A stretch of DNA of 64,000 bases from Variovorax sp. OK212 (GTDB lineage Bacteria; Pseudomonadota; Gammaproteobacteria; Burkholderiales; Burkholderiaceae_C): contig NZ_FOLP01000013.1 in NCBI RefSeq assembly GCF_900112425.1, positions 124,001 through 188,000 on the forward strand, in the 5' to 3' direction. Below the pieces are notes generated by a model. That model did no database searches. It saw only the letters and a program-made list of their open reading frames with translations, and was not told where the DNA came from. Shown here in pieces: positions 18,558-27,209 of this stretch. A program made the translations under genes and the position numbers. The number at the start of each line of letters is the position of its first letter. The stretch's first letter is position 1.

Positions 18558-19328
18558 ATGACCTGGTCCGCCAAGCAATACTCGGCCTTCGAAGAAGAAC
18601 GCACACGACCGGTTCGCGACCTGGTCGCGGCCGTGCCGGCCACACAGCGCCCAGTGCGCTTCGCCATCGACCTGGGCTGCGGCCCCGGCAACTCCACCGA
18701 GGTGCTGGCGCAGCGCTTTCCGGATGCGCAGGTGAGCGGCATCGACAGCTCCGACGACATGATCGAAGCCGCGAAGAAGCGCATGCCCGAGACTCCTTTC
18801 GACGTGGCCGACATCGCGACCTGGCAGGCCGCGCAGCCGATGGACGTGATCCTCGCGAATGCGTCGCTGCAATGGCTGCCGGACCACGCCACGCTGTACC
18901 CGCGACTCGTGAACCAGCTCGCACCCGGCGGCCACCTGGCCGTCCAGACGCCCGACAACCTGCAGGAGCCCGCGCACCGGCTGGCACGCGAGGTGGCGGC
19001 GCAAGGCCCCTGGGCCGACCGCATCGGCGAGGTGCGGCACCCGGCGCGGCACGACGCCGTCGACTACTACACCATGCTGCGCCCGCACAGCAGCCGCGTC
19101 GACGTGTGGCGCACCACGTACCACCACCCGCTGGCGGGCGGTGCGGCGGCGGTGGTCGAGTGGTTCAAGGGCTCGGCGCTGCGGCCGTACCTGGCGCTGC
19201 TCGATGCGGCGCAGCAGGCCGGCTTCCTGGCGCGCTACCAGGAAGCGATTGCCGGGGCCTACCCGGCGCTGGCGGACGGCAGCGTGCTGCTGCCGTTTCC
19301 GCGGCTGTTCATCGTCGCGACGCGCTGA
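18558..19328 (+). CDS. tam: Trans-aconitate 2-methyltransferase
   Basis: A 256-residue SAM-dependent methyltransferase. Tam methylates trans-aconitate, a by-product of cis-aconitate that inhibits aconitase. The start WSAKQYSAFEEERTRPVRDL, the SAM loop IDLGCGPGNSTEVL, then GIDSSDDMIEAAKKRMP and NASLQWLPDH match the Tam family over its usual length of about 250. The ATG at 18558 follows an AAGGA site; an upstream in-frame ATG at 18504 would overlap the regulatory region. It is divergent from the LysR gene. Confidence 0.88.
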   Translation: MTWSAKQYSAFEEERTRPVRDLVAAVPATQRPVRFAIDLGCGPGNSTEVLAQRFPDAQVSGIDSSDDMIEAAKKRMPETPFDVADIATWQAAQPMDVILANASLQWLPDHATLYPRLVNQLAPGGHLAVQTPDNLQEPAHRLAREVAAQGPWADRIGEVRHPARHDAVDYYTMLRPHSSRVDVWRTTYHHPLAGGAAAVVEWFKGSALRPYLALLDAAQQAGFLARYQEAIAGAYPALADGSVLLPFPRLFIVATR

Positions 19329-19493
19329 ACGGCGCCGTCGCATCGCGGCCGCGGTCGACCTCGAAGTGCGACGAACCGGGGACGGGTGCGGGGGATGCAT
19401 GGGCCTGCGCATCGAATGCCTTGCCCGGTTTGCTGATTTTTTCTACCAGATTGGTGCCGATCATCGGGGCCCCTGCATTTCCAGAGCCCCACC

Positions 19494-19766
19494 ATGTCCC
19501 AGCCTCCCAAAGCCACCTACGTCGACGACCTGCACGCCCCGCAGGTGTTCGCGGACGAAGTTTCGGGCTATTGGGTCAACGCGGGCTGCGTCCACATCAC
19601 CCTGGATGCCAGCCGCGTCGACCACAGCTCCGAGCGCTGCCCCGTCAACCGTGTGCCGGCGCTGCGGCTCACGTTGCCGATTCCCATTGCGCAGGTGCTC
19701 GCGGTCAGCCTCTACGACTTCCTGAAGCAGCGCGGCCTGGCGCCGTCGCCGGGGAACGGCCACTGA
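19494..19766 (+). CDS. Small conserved hypothetical protein
   Basis: A 90-residue protein without signal peptide or membrane segment. The pattern VNAGCVHITLDASRVDHS, then RVPALRLTLPIPIAQVLAVSL and YDFLKQRG loosely recalls DUF3467 proteins, which have a strand-rich half followed by an xxP(A)xA helix; that link is weak. G+C and codon use are native. It begins in the gap after tam, and a 13-bp tandem repeat copies its stop codon. No function can be given. Confidence 0.55.
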   Translation: MSQPPKATYVDDLHAPQVFADEVSGYWVNAGCVHITLDASRVDHSSERCPVNRVPALRLTLPIPIAQVLAVSLYDFLKQRGLAPSPGNGH

Positions 19767-19783
19767 GCACGGCCACTGAGCAC
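19756..19783. repeat. 13-bp tandem duplication carrying a stop codon
   Basis: ACGGCCACTGAGC is present twice in perfect tandem. The first copy contains the TGA stop of the small hypothetical gene; the second places another TGA outside the gene. Confidence 0.85.
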
Positions 19784-19842
19784 ATAAAAACCGCACAGGG
19801 TCACGGGCCGGCGTCCAAAATTTCTACGAGATCCACCTTGAA

Positions 19843-19861
19843 GATGAGAGCCATTCTTATC
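19843..19861 (+). promoter_or_regulatory. Fur box upstream of the second TonB receptor
   Basis: GATGAGAGCCATTCTTATC is a near-palindromic 19-bp match to the Fur operator pattern. It lies 14 bp before the receptor's GTG start, so a bound Fur would block both promoter and start. A GTCCAAAATTTC motif lies about 20 bp further upstream. Confidence 0.78.
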
Positions 19862-19875
19862 TTCAGAGTGAGTCT

Positions 19876-22107
19876 GTGTTGAATCCGAACCCCTCCAACC
19901 GCCTGAACCGTGCGGACCGCCCGGACACCGCCACCCCCATCACCCGCGTCGCCGCCGCTGCCTCGCCGGTTTCCTTCCGCCGCAGCGCCTTCGGCCCGCC
20001 CGCGCGCGCCACGCTGCTGGTGCTCTGGGTCGCCACCCAGGGCGGCCGCGCGCAGGCGCAAACCCAGGACACCGCGGCCAGCGGCAGTTCGCTGCCGACC
20101 GTCACCGTCACGGCCGACACGCCCGCCGAGACGCCGCAGCACCTCGACGCCAAGGTGAGCAGCGGCGCGCTGGGCGCACGCTCGCAACTCGACACGCCCT
20201 TCTCCACGACCGTGGTGCGCAGCGAGGACATGGCCGAGCGCCAGGTCACGAAGCTCGGCGACGTGTTCGCGCTCGACGCCTCGGTCTCCGACAACAGCGG
20301 CGCCTACAGCAGCTGGGCCAGCTACATCTCGGTGCGCGGCCTGCCGCTGGACTGGCAGAACGGCTACCGCATCAACGGCCAGCCCTTTCTCAGCTACGCC
20401 ATCACGCTGCCCTACGAACAGTTCGAGCAGATCGAGCTGCTCAAGGGTTCGTCGGGCTTCATGTACGGCTTCGGCACGCCGGGCGGTATCGTCAACTACG
20501 TGACCAGGAAGCCGACCGACACGCCGGTGCGCAGCATCGAGGTCGGCTACAAGACGGCCGGCGTGTGGAGCGAGCACGTCGACCTGGGCGGGCGCTTCGG
20601 CGCGGACGACCGCTTCGGCTACCGGCTCAACGCCACGCACGAGGAAGGCAAGACCTACAACGACGGCAACATCCGCCGCAATTCGGTCTCGCTCGGGCTC
20701 GATGCCAGGCTCACCGACAAGCTCACCTGGACCTTCGACTCGCTCGACCAGAAGCGCATGGCCACGGGCCAGACGCCGTCGATCTACACCGGCGGCTACA
20801 CGGGCACCCGCCTGCCCTCGACCATCAGCGCGGACAACGCGAACCTGGTGGGCGCAGGGCAGCACCTGGCCACCGACTTCAGGCTGTTCTCCACCGGCCT
20901 GCAGTACCAGCTGTCGCCCGACTGGACACTGAGCACCGGCTACAGCCACAGCAGCGCCACGCGCAGCCGCAACGAAAGCATCGCCTCCCTGCAGGACGCG
21001 AGCGGCGGCTACGACGACTACCGCTACGACGGCACCGAGGGCCACCGCTTCAACCAGTGGCAGGCCATGGCCACCGGCAAGCTGCGCACCGGCGCCTTCG
21101 AGCACCAGGTGACGCTGGGCGCGTCGTGGCAGAAGCAGGTGAACGACTACAGCGCCAACAGCATCTACGAGCGCATCGGCTCCGGCAGCATCTTCGGCCA
21201 GAACACCAACGGCTACGAGAGCGCCACGGCCTTCACGCGCTACCGCCCGAGCGACATCACGCAGCGCGCGATGTTCGCGAGCGACACCCTGAAGCTGTCC
21301 GAGAAGTGGTCGGTGCTGGCCGGCCTGCGCAGCACCGACTACGAGCAGAACAGCTACGACACCACCGGCGTGCAGAGCGCCACCTACCGCAAGAACGGCG
21401 TGGTCACGCCCACGCTCGCGCTGATGTTCAAGCCCGCGCCCGACACCACGCTGTACACCAGCTACGTCGAGTCGCTGGAACCCGGCAGCACCGTGAGCAA
21501 CCTCTATGCGAACGACGGCGCCCTGCTCGACCCGCTGAAGAGCCGCCAGTACGAGCTGGGCCTGAAGACCGAGCGCGACCGCTGGAGCGCCACGGCCGCG
21601 CTGTTCCGCATCGAGCGCGGCGCCGAGTACGCCAACAGCGCCAACGTGCTGGTGCAGGACGGCCAGTCGATCTACCAGGGGCTGGAGCTGGGCGCGTCCA
21701 CGCGGCTGGGCTCGCAATGGCAGGTGGGCGGCAACCTGATGCTGCTCGACTCCTCCTACCGGCGCGGCAGCAGCTACGTGGGCAACCGCGTGGCCGGCGC
21801 ACCGAAGATGGTGGCCACCGCGCAGGTGTTGTACGACGTGCTGCAGGTGCCCGGCCTCCGGTTGTCGGCCGACATGAAGTACACGGGCGGCACGATGCTC
21901 AACGCGTCGAACCAGCTCGGCCTGCCCGGCTACACGGTCGCCAACATCGGCGCGAGCTACACCACGCGCCTCGGCGGCCATGCCACCACCTTCCGCGCGG
22001 CCATCAACAACGTGGCCAACCGGCGCTACTGGGAGTACCAGTACGACAACTACATCAAGCCCGGCGACCCGCGCACCTTCAGCCTGAGCGCGAAGCTGGA
22101 CTTCTAG
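19876..22107 (+). CDS. TonB-dependent siderophore receptor without STN domain
   Basis: A 743-residue outer-membrane receptor. After an unusually long, Arg-rich leader (signal core ATLLVLWVATQGG, cleavage near 60) comes a TonB-box-like TVTVTA at about 75-80, a plug with TPFSTTVVRSEDM, SVRGLPLDWQNGYRINGQ and EQIELLKGSSGFMYGFG, and a barrel ending in LDF. It has no STN domain and no sigma/FecR genes beside it, so control should be directly by Fur at the adjacent box. The start is GTG at 19876, directly followed by a TTG; no ATG is available in frame before the mature part. The ligand is unknown; the IELLKGSSGFMYGFGTPGG plug is of the siderophore-receptor type. Confidence 0.9.
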   Translation: MLNPNPSNRLNRADRPDTATPITRVAAAASPVSFRRSAFGPPARATLLVLWVATQGGRAQAQTQDTAASGSSLPTVTVTADTPAETPQHLDAKVSSGALGARSQLDTPFSTTVVRSEDMAERQVTKLGDVFALDASVSDNSGAYSSWASYISVRGLPLDWQNGYRINGQPFLSYAITLPYEQFEQIELLKGSSGFMYGFGTPGGIVNYVTRKPTDTPVRSIEVGYKTAGVWSEHVDLGGRFGADDRFGYRLNATHEEGKTYNDGNIRRNSVSLGLDARLTDKLTWTFDSLDQKRMATGQTPSIYTGGYTGTRLPSTISADNANLVGAGQHLATDFRLFSTGLQYQLSPDWTLSTGYSHSSATRSRNESIASLQDASGGYDDYRYDGTEGHRFNQWQAMATGKLRTGAFEHQVTLGASWQKQVNDYSANSIYERIGSGSIFGQNTNGYESATAFTRYRPSDITQRAMFASDTLKLSEKWSVLAGLRSTDYEQNSYDTTGVQSATYRKNGVVTPTLALMFKPAPDTTLYTSYVESLEPGSTVSNLYANDGALLDPLKSRQYELGLKTERDRWSATAALFRIERGAEYANSANVLVQDGQSIYQGLELGASTRLGSQWQVGGNLMLLDSSYRRGSSYVGNRVAGAPKMVATAQVLYDVLQVPGLRLSADMKYTGGTMLNASNQLGLPGYTVANIGASYTTRLGGHATTFRAAINNVANRRYWEYQYDNYIKPGDPRTFSLSAKLDF

Positions 22108-22116
22108 GCGCGCGCC

Positions 22117-22557
22117 GTGACCACCCCGCTGCTGCGCCAGACTCGCCGGATGCGCCTGGCCGCAGGCGCGTTGTGCCTGTGCCTTTCCTGCGGCATGGCG
22201 AACGCCGCCGCGCAGGCGCGCGTGGTGTCGAGCACCTGGCTGCCCGGCGGCAAGTACGCGCTGGTCTACGAGTTCGAAGGGGCCGAATACATGAGCCTCG
22301 CGGCGGACCCGCCCGGCGCCTGGATCACGGTGCCCGACACCATGGAAGCGAACGCGGCACGGCCCGCACCGCGTCCGCCGCCGGCGCCCGTGGTGCCCGT
22401 GGTGCCCGTGGTGCCGCCCGCCGACCCCTTCCCCACCTCGCAGACCTACGTCGGCGGCTTCTTCGTCGACCCCCTCTCGGCCGCGTTGCGCGCCACCGGA
22501 CTGGGGTTGCTGCTCGGCGACGGCTGGCCGCGCGGCACGCATCGCATCAACCGTTGA
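22117..22557 (+). CDS. Secreted Pro-rich hypothetical protein
   Basis: A 146-residue protein starting at GTG 22117, 9 bp after the receptor stop (an ATG at 22150 is possible). A signal peptide is visible (LAAGALCLCLSCGMANA). The mature part has RVVSSTWLPGGKYALVYEFEG and a Pro/Val-rich linker (PAPVVPVVPVVPPADP), then a short C-terminal part. Tight spacing suggests it is co-transcribed with the receptor. I do not recognise the family. Confidence 0.6.
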   Translation: MTTPLLRQTRRMRLAAGALCLCLSCGMANAAAQARVVSSTWLPGGKYALVYEFEGAEYMSLAADPPGAWITVPDTMEANAARPAPRPPPAPVVPVVPVVPPADPFPTSQTYVGGFFVDPLSAALRATGLGLLLGDGWPRGTHRINR

Positions 22558-22611
22558 AGACCACGGTCTTCGTCCAAATTTCCTCCCGTTTTGAAGTTCA
22601 CCATCGTGGCC

Positions 22612-23025
22612 ATGAAAAGCCCCTGGCATCGCCACACACACGGCGCCTCGCAAGCGCTTCGCTTCAACGGCCTGCTCGCCACGGCCACCGCACAAGGCCA
22701 ACGGCCGGGGCTCACCATGCAAGCTCGATGGAACCATTCGCCGGCCTCCCCCTTCGCCCGCGCGGGCACGCGCAAGCCCGTGACCTCGTGGCTGCCGCGC
22801 ATCGCGGGCGTGCTGGCCTTCTGCGCGCTGGCGCTCGGTGTGTTCGTGGCCGGCAGCGACACCTGCGACGCGCATGAAAGCGCCAACGCGGGCAACTACA
22901 GCCTGTCGACGCTCGCGGCCCTCACCGACGCGAGCGCCGGTGCGGCGCCCGCCGCACGGCGTGCCGGCGGTTGCAGGCACAAGCGCAAGGCCAACCGTTT
23001 CGCGCATGCGAAAACGGCGCTCTGA
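22612..23025 (+). CDS. Hypothetical protein with one membrane segment
   Basis: About 137 residues with a His/Arg-rich start, one hydrophobic segment (AGVLAFCALALGVFVAGS) and a basic tail (CRHKRKANRFAHAKT). The start is uncertain: TTG 22591, GTG 22606 and ATG 22612 are in frame and none has a good ribosome site. A strong hairpin begins inside the last codons. It may be a real membrane protein of the receptor group, but coding evidence is moderate. Confidence 0.45.
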   Translation: MKSPWHRHTHGASQALRFNGLLATATAQGQRPGLTMQARWNHSPASPFARAGTRKPVTSWLPRIAGVLAFCALALGVFVAGSDTCDAHESANAGNYSLSTLAALTDASAGAAPAARRAGGCRHKRKANRFAHAKTAL

Positions 23026-23035
23026 CAGCGCCGTT
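23013..23035. terminator. Hairpin between two convergent small genes
   Basis: AACGGCGCT-CTGAC-AGCGCCGTT is a perfect 9-bp stem with a 5-base loop; the loop holds the stop of the upstream gene. On the minus strand it is followed by TTTTCG, so it can serve as terminator for the small minus-strand gene. Confidence 0.6.
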
Positions 23036-23061
23036 GAACGAACAGGAAAAAAAAGGAAAGC

Positions 23062-23256
23062 TCAGGTCCCGGAGCCGGGCATCCCGCGCGGGAATGCGCC
23101 GCGCTCTTCAGCGCCGGTGCGCTGCTGCCGCGTCAGCACGGTGAGAAACGCCAGGTGCTTCGCGTCCCACGCGAAGAACATCGCGAGCAGCACGGCGTCG
23201 CCCAAGGCCAGCGCGATCAGGGTGCGCCAGTCCCACAGCCAGTCGAAGGGTGTCAT
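23062..23256 (-). CDS. Small hypothetical membrane protein
   Basis: A 64-residue protein with a Trp-rich start (MTPFDWLWDWR), one or two hydrophobic segments (TLIALALGDAVLLAMFFAW) and a polar tail. It is followed by a hairpin on its own strand and lies 111 bp from the response regulator gene. No family is recognised. The clear membrane pattern and own terminator support a real gene. Confidence 0.5.
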   Translation of the reverse strand: MTPFDWLWDWRTLIALALGDAVLLAMFFAWDAKHLAFLTVLTRQQRTGAEERGAFPRGMPGSGT

Positions 23257-23367
23257 GGGTCGTTCGAGGTGATGAATTCAGGACCTCGAGCTTGCCGCCG
23301 GCGCATTGCCCGCGAATTTCAGCGTGTTGCGGCTTCTTTGCCGCGCCGGCCGGACGCGGTGCCGGGC

Positions 23368-24162
23368 TCAGGCGTCGCGCGTGCGCGTGACGGCGGGCAC
23401 GAACATGTAGCCCTCGTTGCGCACCGTGCGGATCAGGTCGGCACGCGCCTCTCCCGAGGCCAGCTTGCGGCGCAGGCGGCTGACCTGCACGTCGATCGCG
23501 CGGTCGTACGAATCGCTTTCCGCGCCCATGGCGTACTGCACGAGCTGGTCGCGCGTGAGCACGCGGCGCGGGTGCTGCACCAGCGCGCGCAGCAGGCGGA
23601 ACTCGCCGTCGGACAGGTCCACGGGCTGGTCCTGCGGGTCGTGCAGCAGCCGGGTCTCCAGGTCGATGCGCCAGCCCGCGAAGTACAGCACCGCGGCATC
23701 GGCCCCGGCCGTTGCCGCGGGAGCGGGGGTTGCGACGGCGACGGCGCCGGCAGCGGCGGGCGCATGGGCCGTGCGGCGCAGCACCGTGCGGATGCGCGCC
23801 AGCAGCTCGCGCGGGTTGCAGGGCTTGGCCAGGTAGTCTTCCGCGCCGATCTCCAGGCCCACGATGCGGTCGATGTCGGTGCCCACGGCCGACAGCATGA
23901 TCACCGGCGGCCCGCCCACGCGCTGCAGCTCGCGCAGCGCGCTCAGCCCGTCTTCGCCGGGCATCATCACGTCGAGCACGATGAGCGCGTAGTCGGCCTG
24001 CGCGAGCCGCTCGCGCATCTCGGCGGGATGGCCGGCCGCGTCGACCTGGAAGCCGTGCTTCTCCAGGAAGGACGCCACCAGGCTGCGGATGCCGGCGTCG
24101 TCGTCGACGATGAGGATGCGGGTGGACAGGTTCACGTTGCGGCGGATCGGGTAGCGGATCAT
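23368..24162 (-). CDS. OmpR-family response regulator
   Basis: A 264-residue two-component regulator. The receiver domain spans about residues 14-128 with the acidic pocket DDD (20-22), phospho-acceptor Asp64 in LIVLDVMMPG and the Lys of AKPCNP. An Ala/Pro-rich linker leads to a winged-helix domain with LSDGEFRLLRALVQHPRRV and RAIDVQVSRLRRKL. The ATG at 24162 is chosen; an upstream ATG at 24261 would add 33 residues without domain character. The sensor kinase gene is divergent, 194 bp away, an unusual layout because most such pairs are in one operon. It resembles OmpR/RstA-type regulators. Confidence 0.92.
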   Translation of the reverse strand: MIRYPIRRNVNLSTRILIVDDDAGIRSLVASFLEKHGFQVDAAGHPAEMRERLAQADYALIVLDVMMPGEDGLSALRELQRVGGPPVIMLSAVGTDIDRIVGLEIGAEDYLAKPCNPRELLARIRTVLRRTAHAPAAAGAVAVATPAPAATAGADAAVLYFAGWRIDLETRLLHDPQDQPVDLSDGEFRLLRALVQHPRRVLTRDQLVQYAMGAESDSYDRAIDVQVSRLRRKLASGEARADLIRTVRNEGYMFVPAVTRTRDA

Positions 24163-24356
24163 AGGCCGGGCCCCTCGCCGGTCCGAAGACCCCGAGGGCG
24201 CTCGGGCGATGCAATGAATTGCAATGCGCTGAAATCCGGCCGCAACATCCGCTTCACACACTCGCGCGCACAGCCCGAACGTAGCACCCAGATGGACACG
24301 CAGACCCGCAGCCGCCCCGGCGTGACATCGCCTGCCGTCCGTGCCAGCATCGCGCC

Positions 24357-26645
24357 ATGACTCCCCAAGGCAACGCGCGCCGCTGGCCGGGCCCGCCGCT
24401 GGCGCTGCAGATCATGGCCCTGCTGCTCGCCGGCCTGGTGGTGGCGCAGGGCGTGACGCTCGCGCTCACCATGCTGCTGCCGCCCGAGCCGCAGCGCCAG
24501 TGGCAACTGGGCGACATCGCGCGCGTGCTCTCGGGCCAGGCCGCCGAGGGCCGCAATGCCGGCCTGCTGCAACGCTCGCTGCAGGCCCGCGCGCCCGAGC
24601 CCAAGGGCCAGGGCTGGCTCACCTCCGAACGCTCGCGGCGCGACCTGGCACAGCTGCTCGCGCGCGACGAGAGCGAGGTGCGGCTGTACTTCTTCACCCC
24701 GCTGCCGTTCGCGGGCACCGCGGGTGCGGTCGCATCGACGGACGGCGACACGCGCGCCATGGTGCGCCATGCGTCCGGTGCGTTCCATGAAGGCGGCTTC
24801 ATCCGGGTGCAGGCCGGCGGCATGCCCGCGATGCCTTCGTCTCCTGGCGGGTTCGGGGGGCCTGGAGCGCCCGGAGGGCTGGCCGCGCCGGGCAGCGGGT
24901 TCCCCGGTGGCATCGGCAACCTGAACGGCGGCTTCGGCGCGGGACGTGGCAGCGGCGGCAGCATCGCCGGATCGCCACAGCAACAGTCGCCGCAACAGTC
25001 ACAGCCACAGCAGCCGGGCGGCACGGGCGCACCCGCCGCGGGCAACGCAACGGCGAGCCCGTCGGCGCCCGCGACGCAACCTTCGGCGACCGCAGGTGCA
25101 ACGCAGTCACCCGGACTGGCCGCGCAGACGCCCGCCGCGTCGACGGGTGCGCCGGCCACATCGATCGCGCCCAGTGCAGTCATTGCACCCGGCGCACCCG
25201 GCACACCCGGAACACTTGGGGCACCCGCCGCGACAGCACCCGGCACCGCGGCACAACCGGCAGGCCCTTCCCCCATGGGCCAGCCGCCCGCGATGCAAGG
25301 CCAGCCCGCGATCCCCTCCCCGTTCGCGTCCTCGCCGCCCGTGCGGTTGCCCGAGCCGGCACCGGTCCCGCCGCCGGTCACCGAGAAGCCCGCGTCCCGC
25401 AAGGCGCCCGCCGCAACAGAGGCACCGGCCATGCGCACGCCAGAGCCGCCTTCGAAGCGCGCCGAACCCGTTCCACGCGCAGCCCCTGAAACACCCGCGC
25501 CCGCACCGCCGCGCACCGCCGAAGCGCCACGCCAGCCGCGCGCACCGGCACCCGACGACACCGACACCGACACCGTGGCCGAGCGCCCCGCCGCGCGCGG
25601 CCTCTTCGGCCTGGCGCCGGCGCCGTTCGTCGAAGGCGACTTCATCGCCGCCGTCTACACGCGCGAAGGCAGCTGGGCGGTGGTGCAGCCCATTCCCGAA
25701 TCGTTTCCCAACGCATGGCAGCGGCGCGTGCTGCTGTGGTTCCTGATTGCGGCGGCCATCGTCATCCCCGCGGGCTGGCTGTTCTCGCGCCGGCTCGTGC
25801 GGCCCATCGCCGGCTTCGCGCGCGCGGCCGACCAACTGGGGCGCGACCCCGCGGCGCCGGTGCTCGCGCTCGAAGGCCCCGCCGAGATCGGCCGCGCCGC
25901 CCAGGCCTTCAACCGCATGCAGGCGCGGCTGCGCAGCTTCGTGGACGACCGCACGGTGATGATCGGCGCCATCAGCCACGACCTGCGCACGCCGCTCACG
26001 CGGCTGCGCTTTCGCATCGAGGACGTGCCCGACGACGTGCGCGCCGGCATGCTCGGCGACGTCGAGGAGATGGAGCACATGATCGGCTCGGTGCTCGACT
26101 TCATCCGCGACGCCTCGGTGGTGAGCGCGCGAGAGCGCATGGACCTGGCGAGCCTGGTGGAAGACGTGGTCGAGCAGGCCGTCTTCGTCGGCAAGGACGT
26201 GCAGCTGCAGCGCACCGAGCATGCGCAGGTGGAGCTCGACGCGATCGGCATGCGCCGCGTGCTCGACAACCTGGTGGAGAACGCCGTCAAGTACGGCAAC
26301 CAGGCCCGCGTGCGCCTGTTCACCGACGGGCACGACGCCGTGGTCGAGATCAGCGACCGCGGCCCGGGCCTGCCCGCGGACGAGCTCGAGCGCGTGTTCA
26401 AACCGTTCTACCGCACGGCGCAGGCCCGCACCTCGCGCGCGGCGGGCAGCGGCCTGGGCCTGGCCGTGTGCCGCTCGATCGCGCGCGCGCACGGCGGCGA
26501 CGTGGTGCTCAAGTCGGGCCCGCACGGGCTGCTGGCGCAGGTGCGCGTGCCGCTGGCGCTCGACGCGCAGGACAGGCGGCCTGCGCCGCCGGCATCGATG
26601 TCGATGTCGATGCCCGCGTCGATGTCGCCCGCCGCGCACACCTGA
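24357..26645 (+). CDS. Sensor histidine kinase with long low-complexity sensor region
   Basis: A 762-residue membrane kinase, far longer than the usual 430-500 for its class. Order: membrane segment 1 at about 17-42, a short extracytoplasmic part, a Gly/Gln/Pro/Ala-rich region at about 158-412 (SPQQQSPQQSQPQQPGG, PGAPGTPGTLGAPA), a short folded part (RGLFGLAPAPFVEGDFIAAV), membrane segment 2 at about 458-478, HAMP, HisKA with His541 (GAISHDLRTPLTRLR) and the ATPase domain (NLVENAVKYG, DRGPGLP, GSGLGLAV). The kinase core is like EnvZ/RstB. The low-complexity part stays in one frame with both flanks. Partner: the divergent OmpR-type regulator. The C-terminus has a Ser/Met repeat. Confidence 0.92.
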   Translation: MTPQGNARRWPGPPLALQIMALLLAGLVVAQGVTLALTMLLPPEPQRQWQLGDIARVLSGQAAEGRNAGLLQRSLQARAPEPKGQGWLTSERSRRDLAQLLARDESEVRLYFFTPLPFAGTAGAVASTDGDTRAMVRHASGAFHEGGFIRVQAGGMPAMPSSPGGFGGPGAPGGLAAPGSGFPGGIGNLNGGFGAGRGSGGSIAGSPQQQSPQQSQPQQPGGTGAPAAGNATASPSAPATQPSATAGATQSPGLAAQTPAASTGAPATSIAPSAVIAPGAPGTPGTLGAPAATAPGTAAQPAGPSPMGQPPAMQGQPAIPSPFASSPPVRLPEPAPVPPPVTEKPASRKAPAATEAPAMRTPEPPSKRAEPVPRAAPETPAPAPPRTAEAPRQPRAPAPDDTDTDTVAERPAARGLFGLAPAPFVEGDFIAAVYTREGSWAVVQPIPESFPNAWQRRVLLWFLIAAAIVIPAGWLFSRRLVRPIAGFARAADQLGRDPAAPVLALEGPAEIGRAAQAFNRMQARLRSFVDDRTVMIGAISHDLRTPLTRLRFRIEDVPDDVRAGMLGDVEEMEHMIGSVLDFIRDASVVSARERMDLASLVEDVVEQAVFVGKDVQLQRTEHAQVELDAIGMRRVLDNLVENAVKYGNQARVRLFTDGHDAVVEISDRGPGLPADELERVFKPFYRTAQARTSRAAGSGLGLAVCRSIARAHGGDVVLKSGPHGLLAQVRVPLALDAQDRRPAPPASMSMSMPASMSPAAHT

Positions 26646-26738
26646 CAACGCCTCTGCCAGATTCCTCCCACCTTGCGTGTTCGACTCCGCGCTCGGGCAG
26701 CGGCTGATCGCCGCCCGCACACGAGGAGAAGAACCCCC

Positions 26739-27209
26739 ATGCCACGGCTGCAGACGAAGCCGCGCCCATCGCGGGCGCGCGGCTTCACATTGATCGAACT
26801 CATGGTGACCGTCGCCATCGTCGCCATCCTGGCCGCCATCGCCTACCCGTCGTACCGCGACTACGTGCTGCGCGGGCGCATCGTGGACGCCAGCAACGGG
26901 CTGTCGGTCATGCGCGCGAACATGGAGCGCTACTTCCAGGACAACCGCACCTACCTGTCCACGGGCAGCTACACCTCGCCGTGCATGGTGGCCTCCACGC
27001 TGCGCATGTCGGGCACCTTCACGCTGTCGTGCGACGGCACCTACGGGGCGCTCACCGCCACCACCTACACGCTGGTGGCCACGGGCAGCGGCGGCACCGC
27101 GGGCTTCGTCTTCACGGTCGACCAGGCCAACAACCGCGCCACCGTGGCCGTGGGCTCGGGCTGGACCACCTGCGCCAGCGACTGGGTCTCGAGGCGCGGG
27201 TCGTGCTGA
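26739..27209 (+). CDS. PilE-like type IV pilin
   Basis: A 156-residue pilin with a short basic leader and the prepilin peptidase site RGFTLIELMVTVAIVAILAA, with cleavage after Gly and methylated Phe expected. YPSYRDYVLRGRIVDA and ANMERYFQDNRTYLSTG are typical of PilE-like minor pilins. Two pairs of Cys can close a C-terminal D-loop. A strong GAGGAGAA site precedes the ATG. It is first in the cluster, whereas in many relatives pilE comes last after pilY1. Confidence 0.9.
   Translation: MPRLQTKPRPSRARGFTLIELMVTVAIVAILAAIAYPSYRDYVLRGRIVDASNGLSVMRANMERYFQDNRTYLSTGSYTSPCMVASTLRMSGTFTLSCDGTYGALTATTYTLVATGSGGTAGFVFTVDQANNRATVAVGSGWTTCASDWVSRRGSC

Noticed and set aside
19801..23007. 1068-codon open frame on the minus strand opposite the second receptor
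   Set aside because: No motifs and antisense-type composition; it runs through a Fur box and several intergenic parts.
24163..24261. Longer start for the response regulator at 24261
   Set aside because: The 33 extra residues carry no receiver-domain features and would fill the divergent promoter region.
24946..25746. Frameshift as the cause of the low-complexity part of the sensor kinase
   Set aside because: Another frame is open there, but the part before and the part after the region are in the same frame as the low-complexity reading, so no shift is needed.
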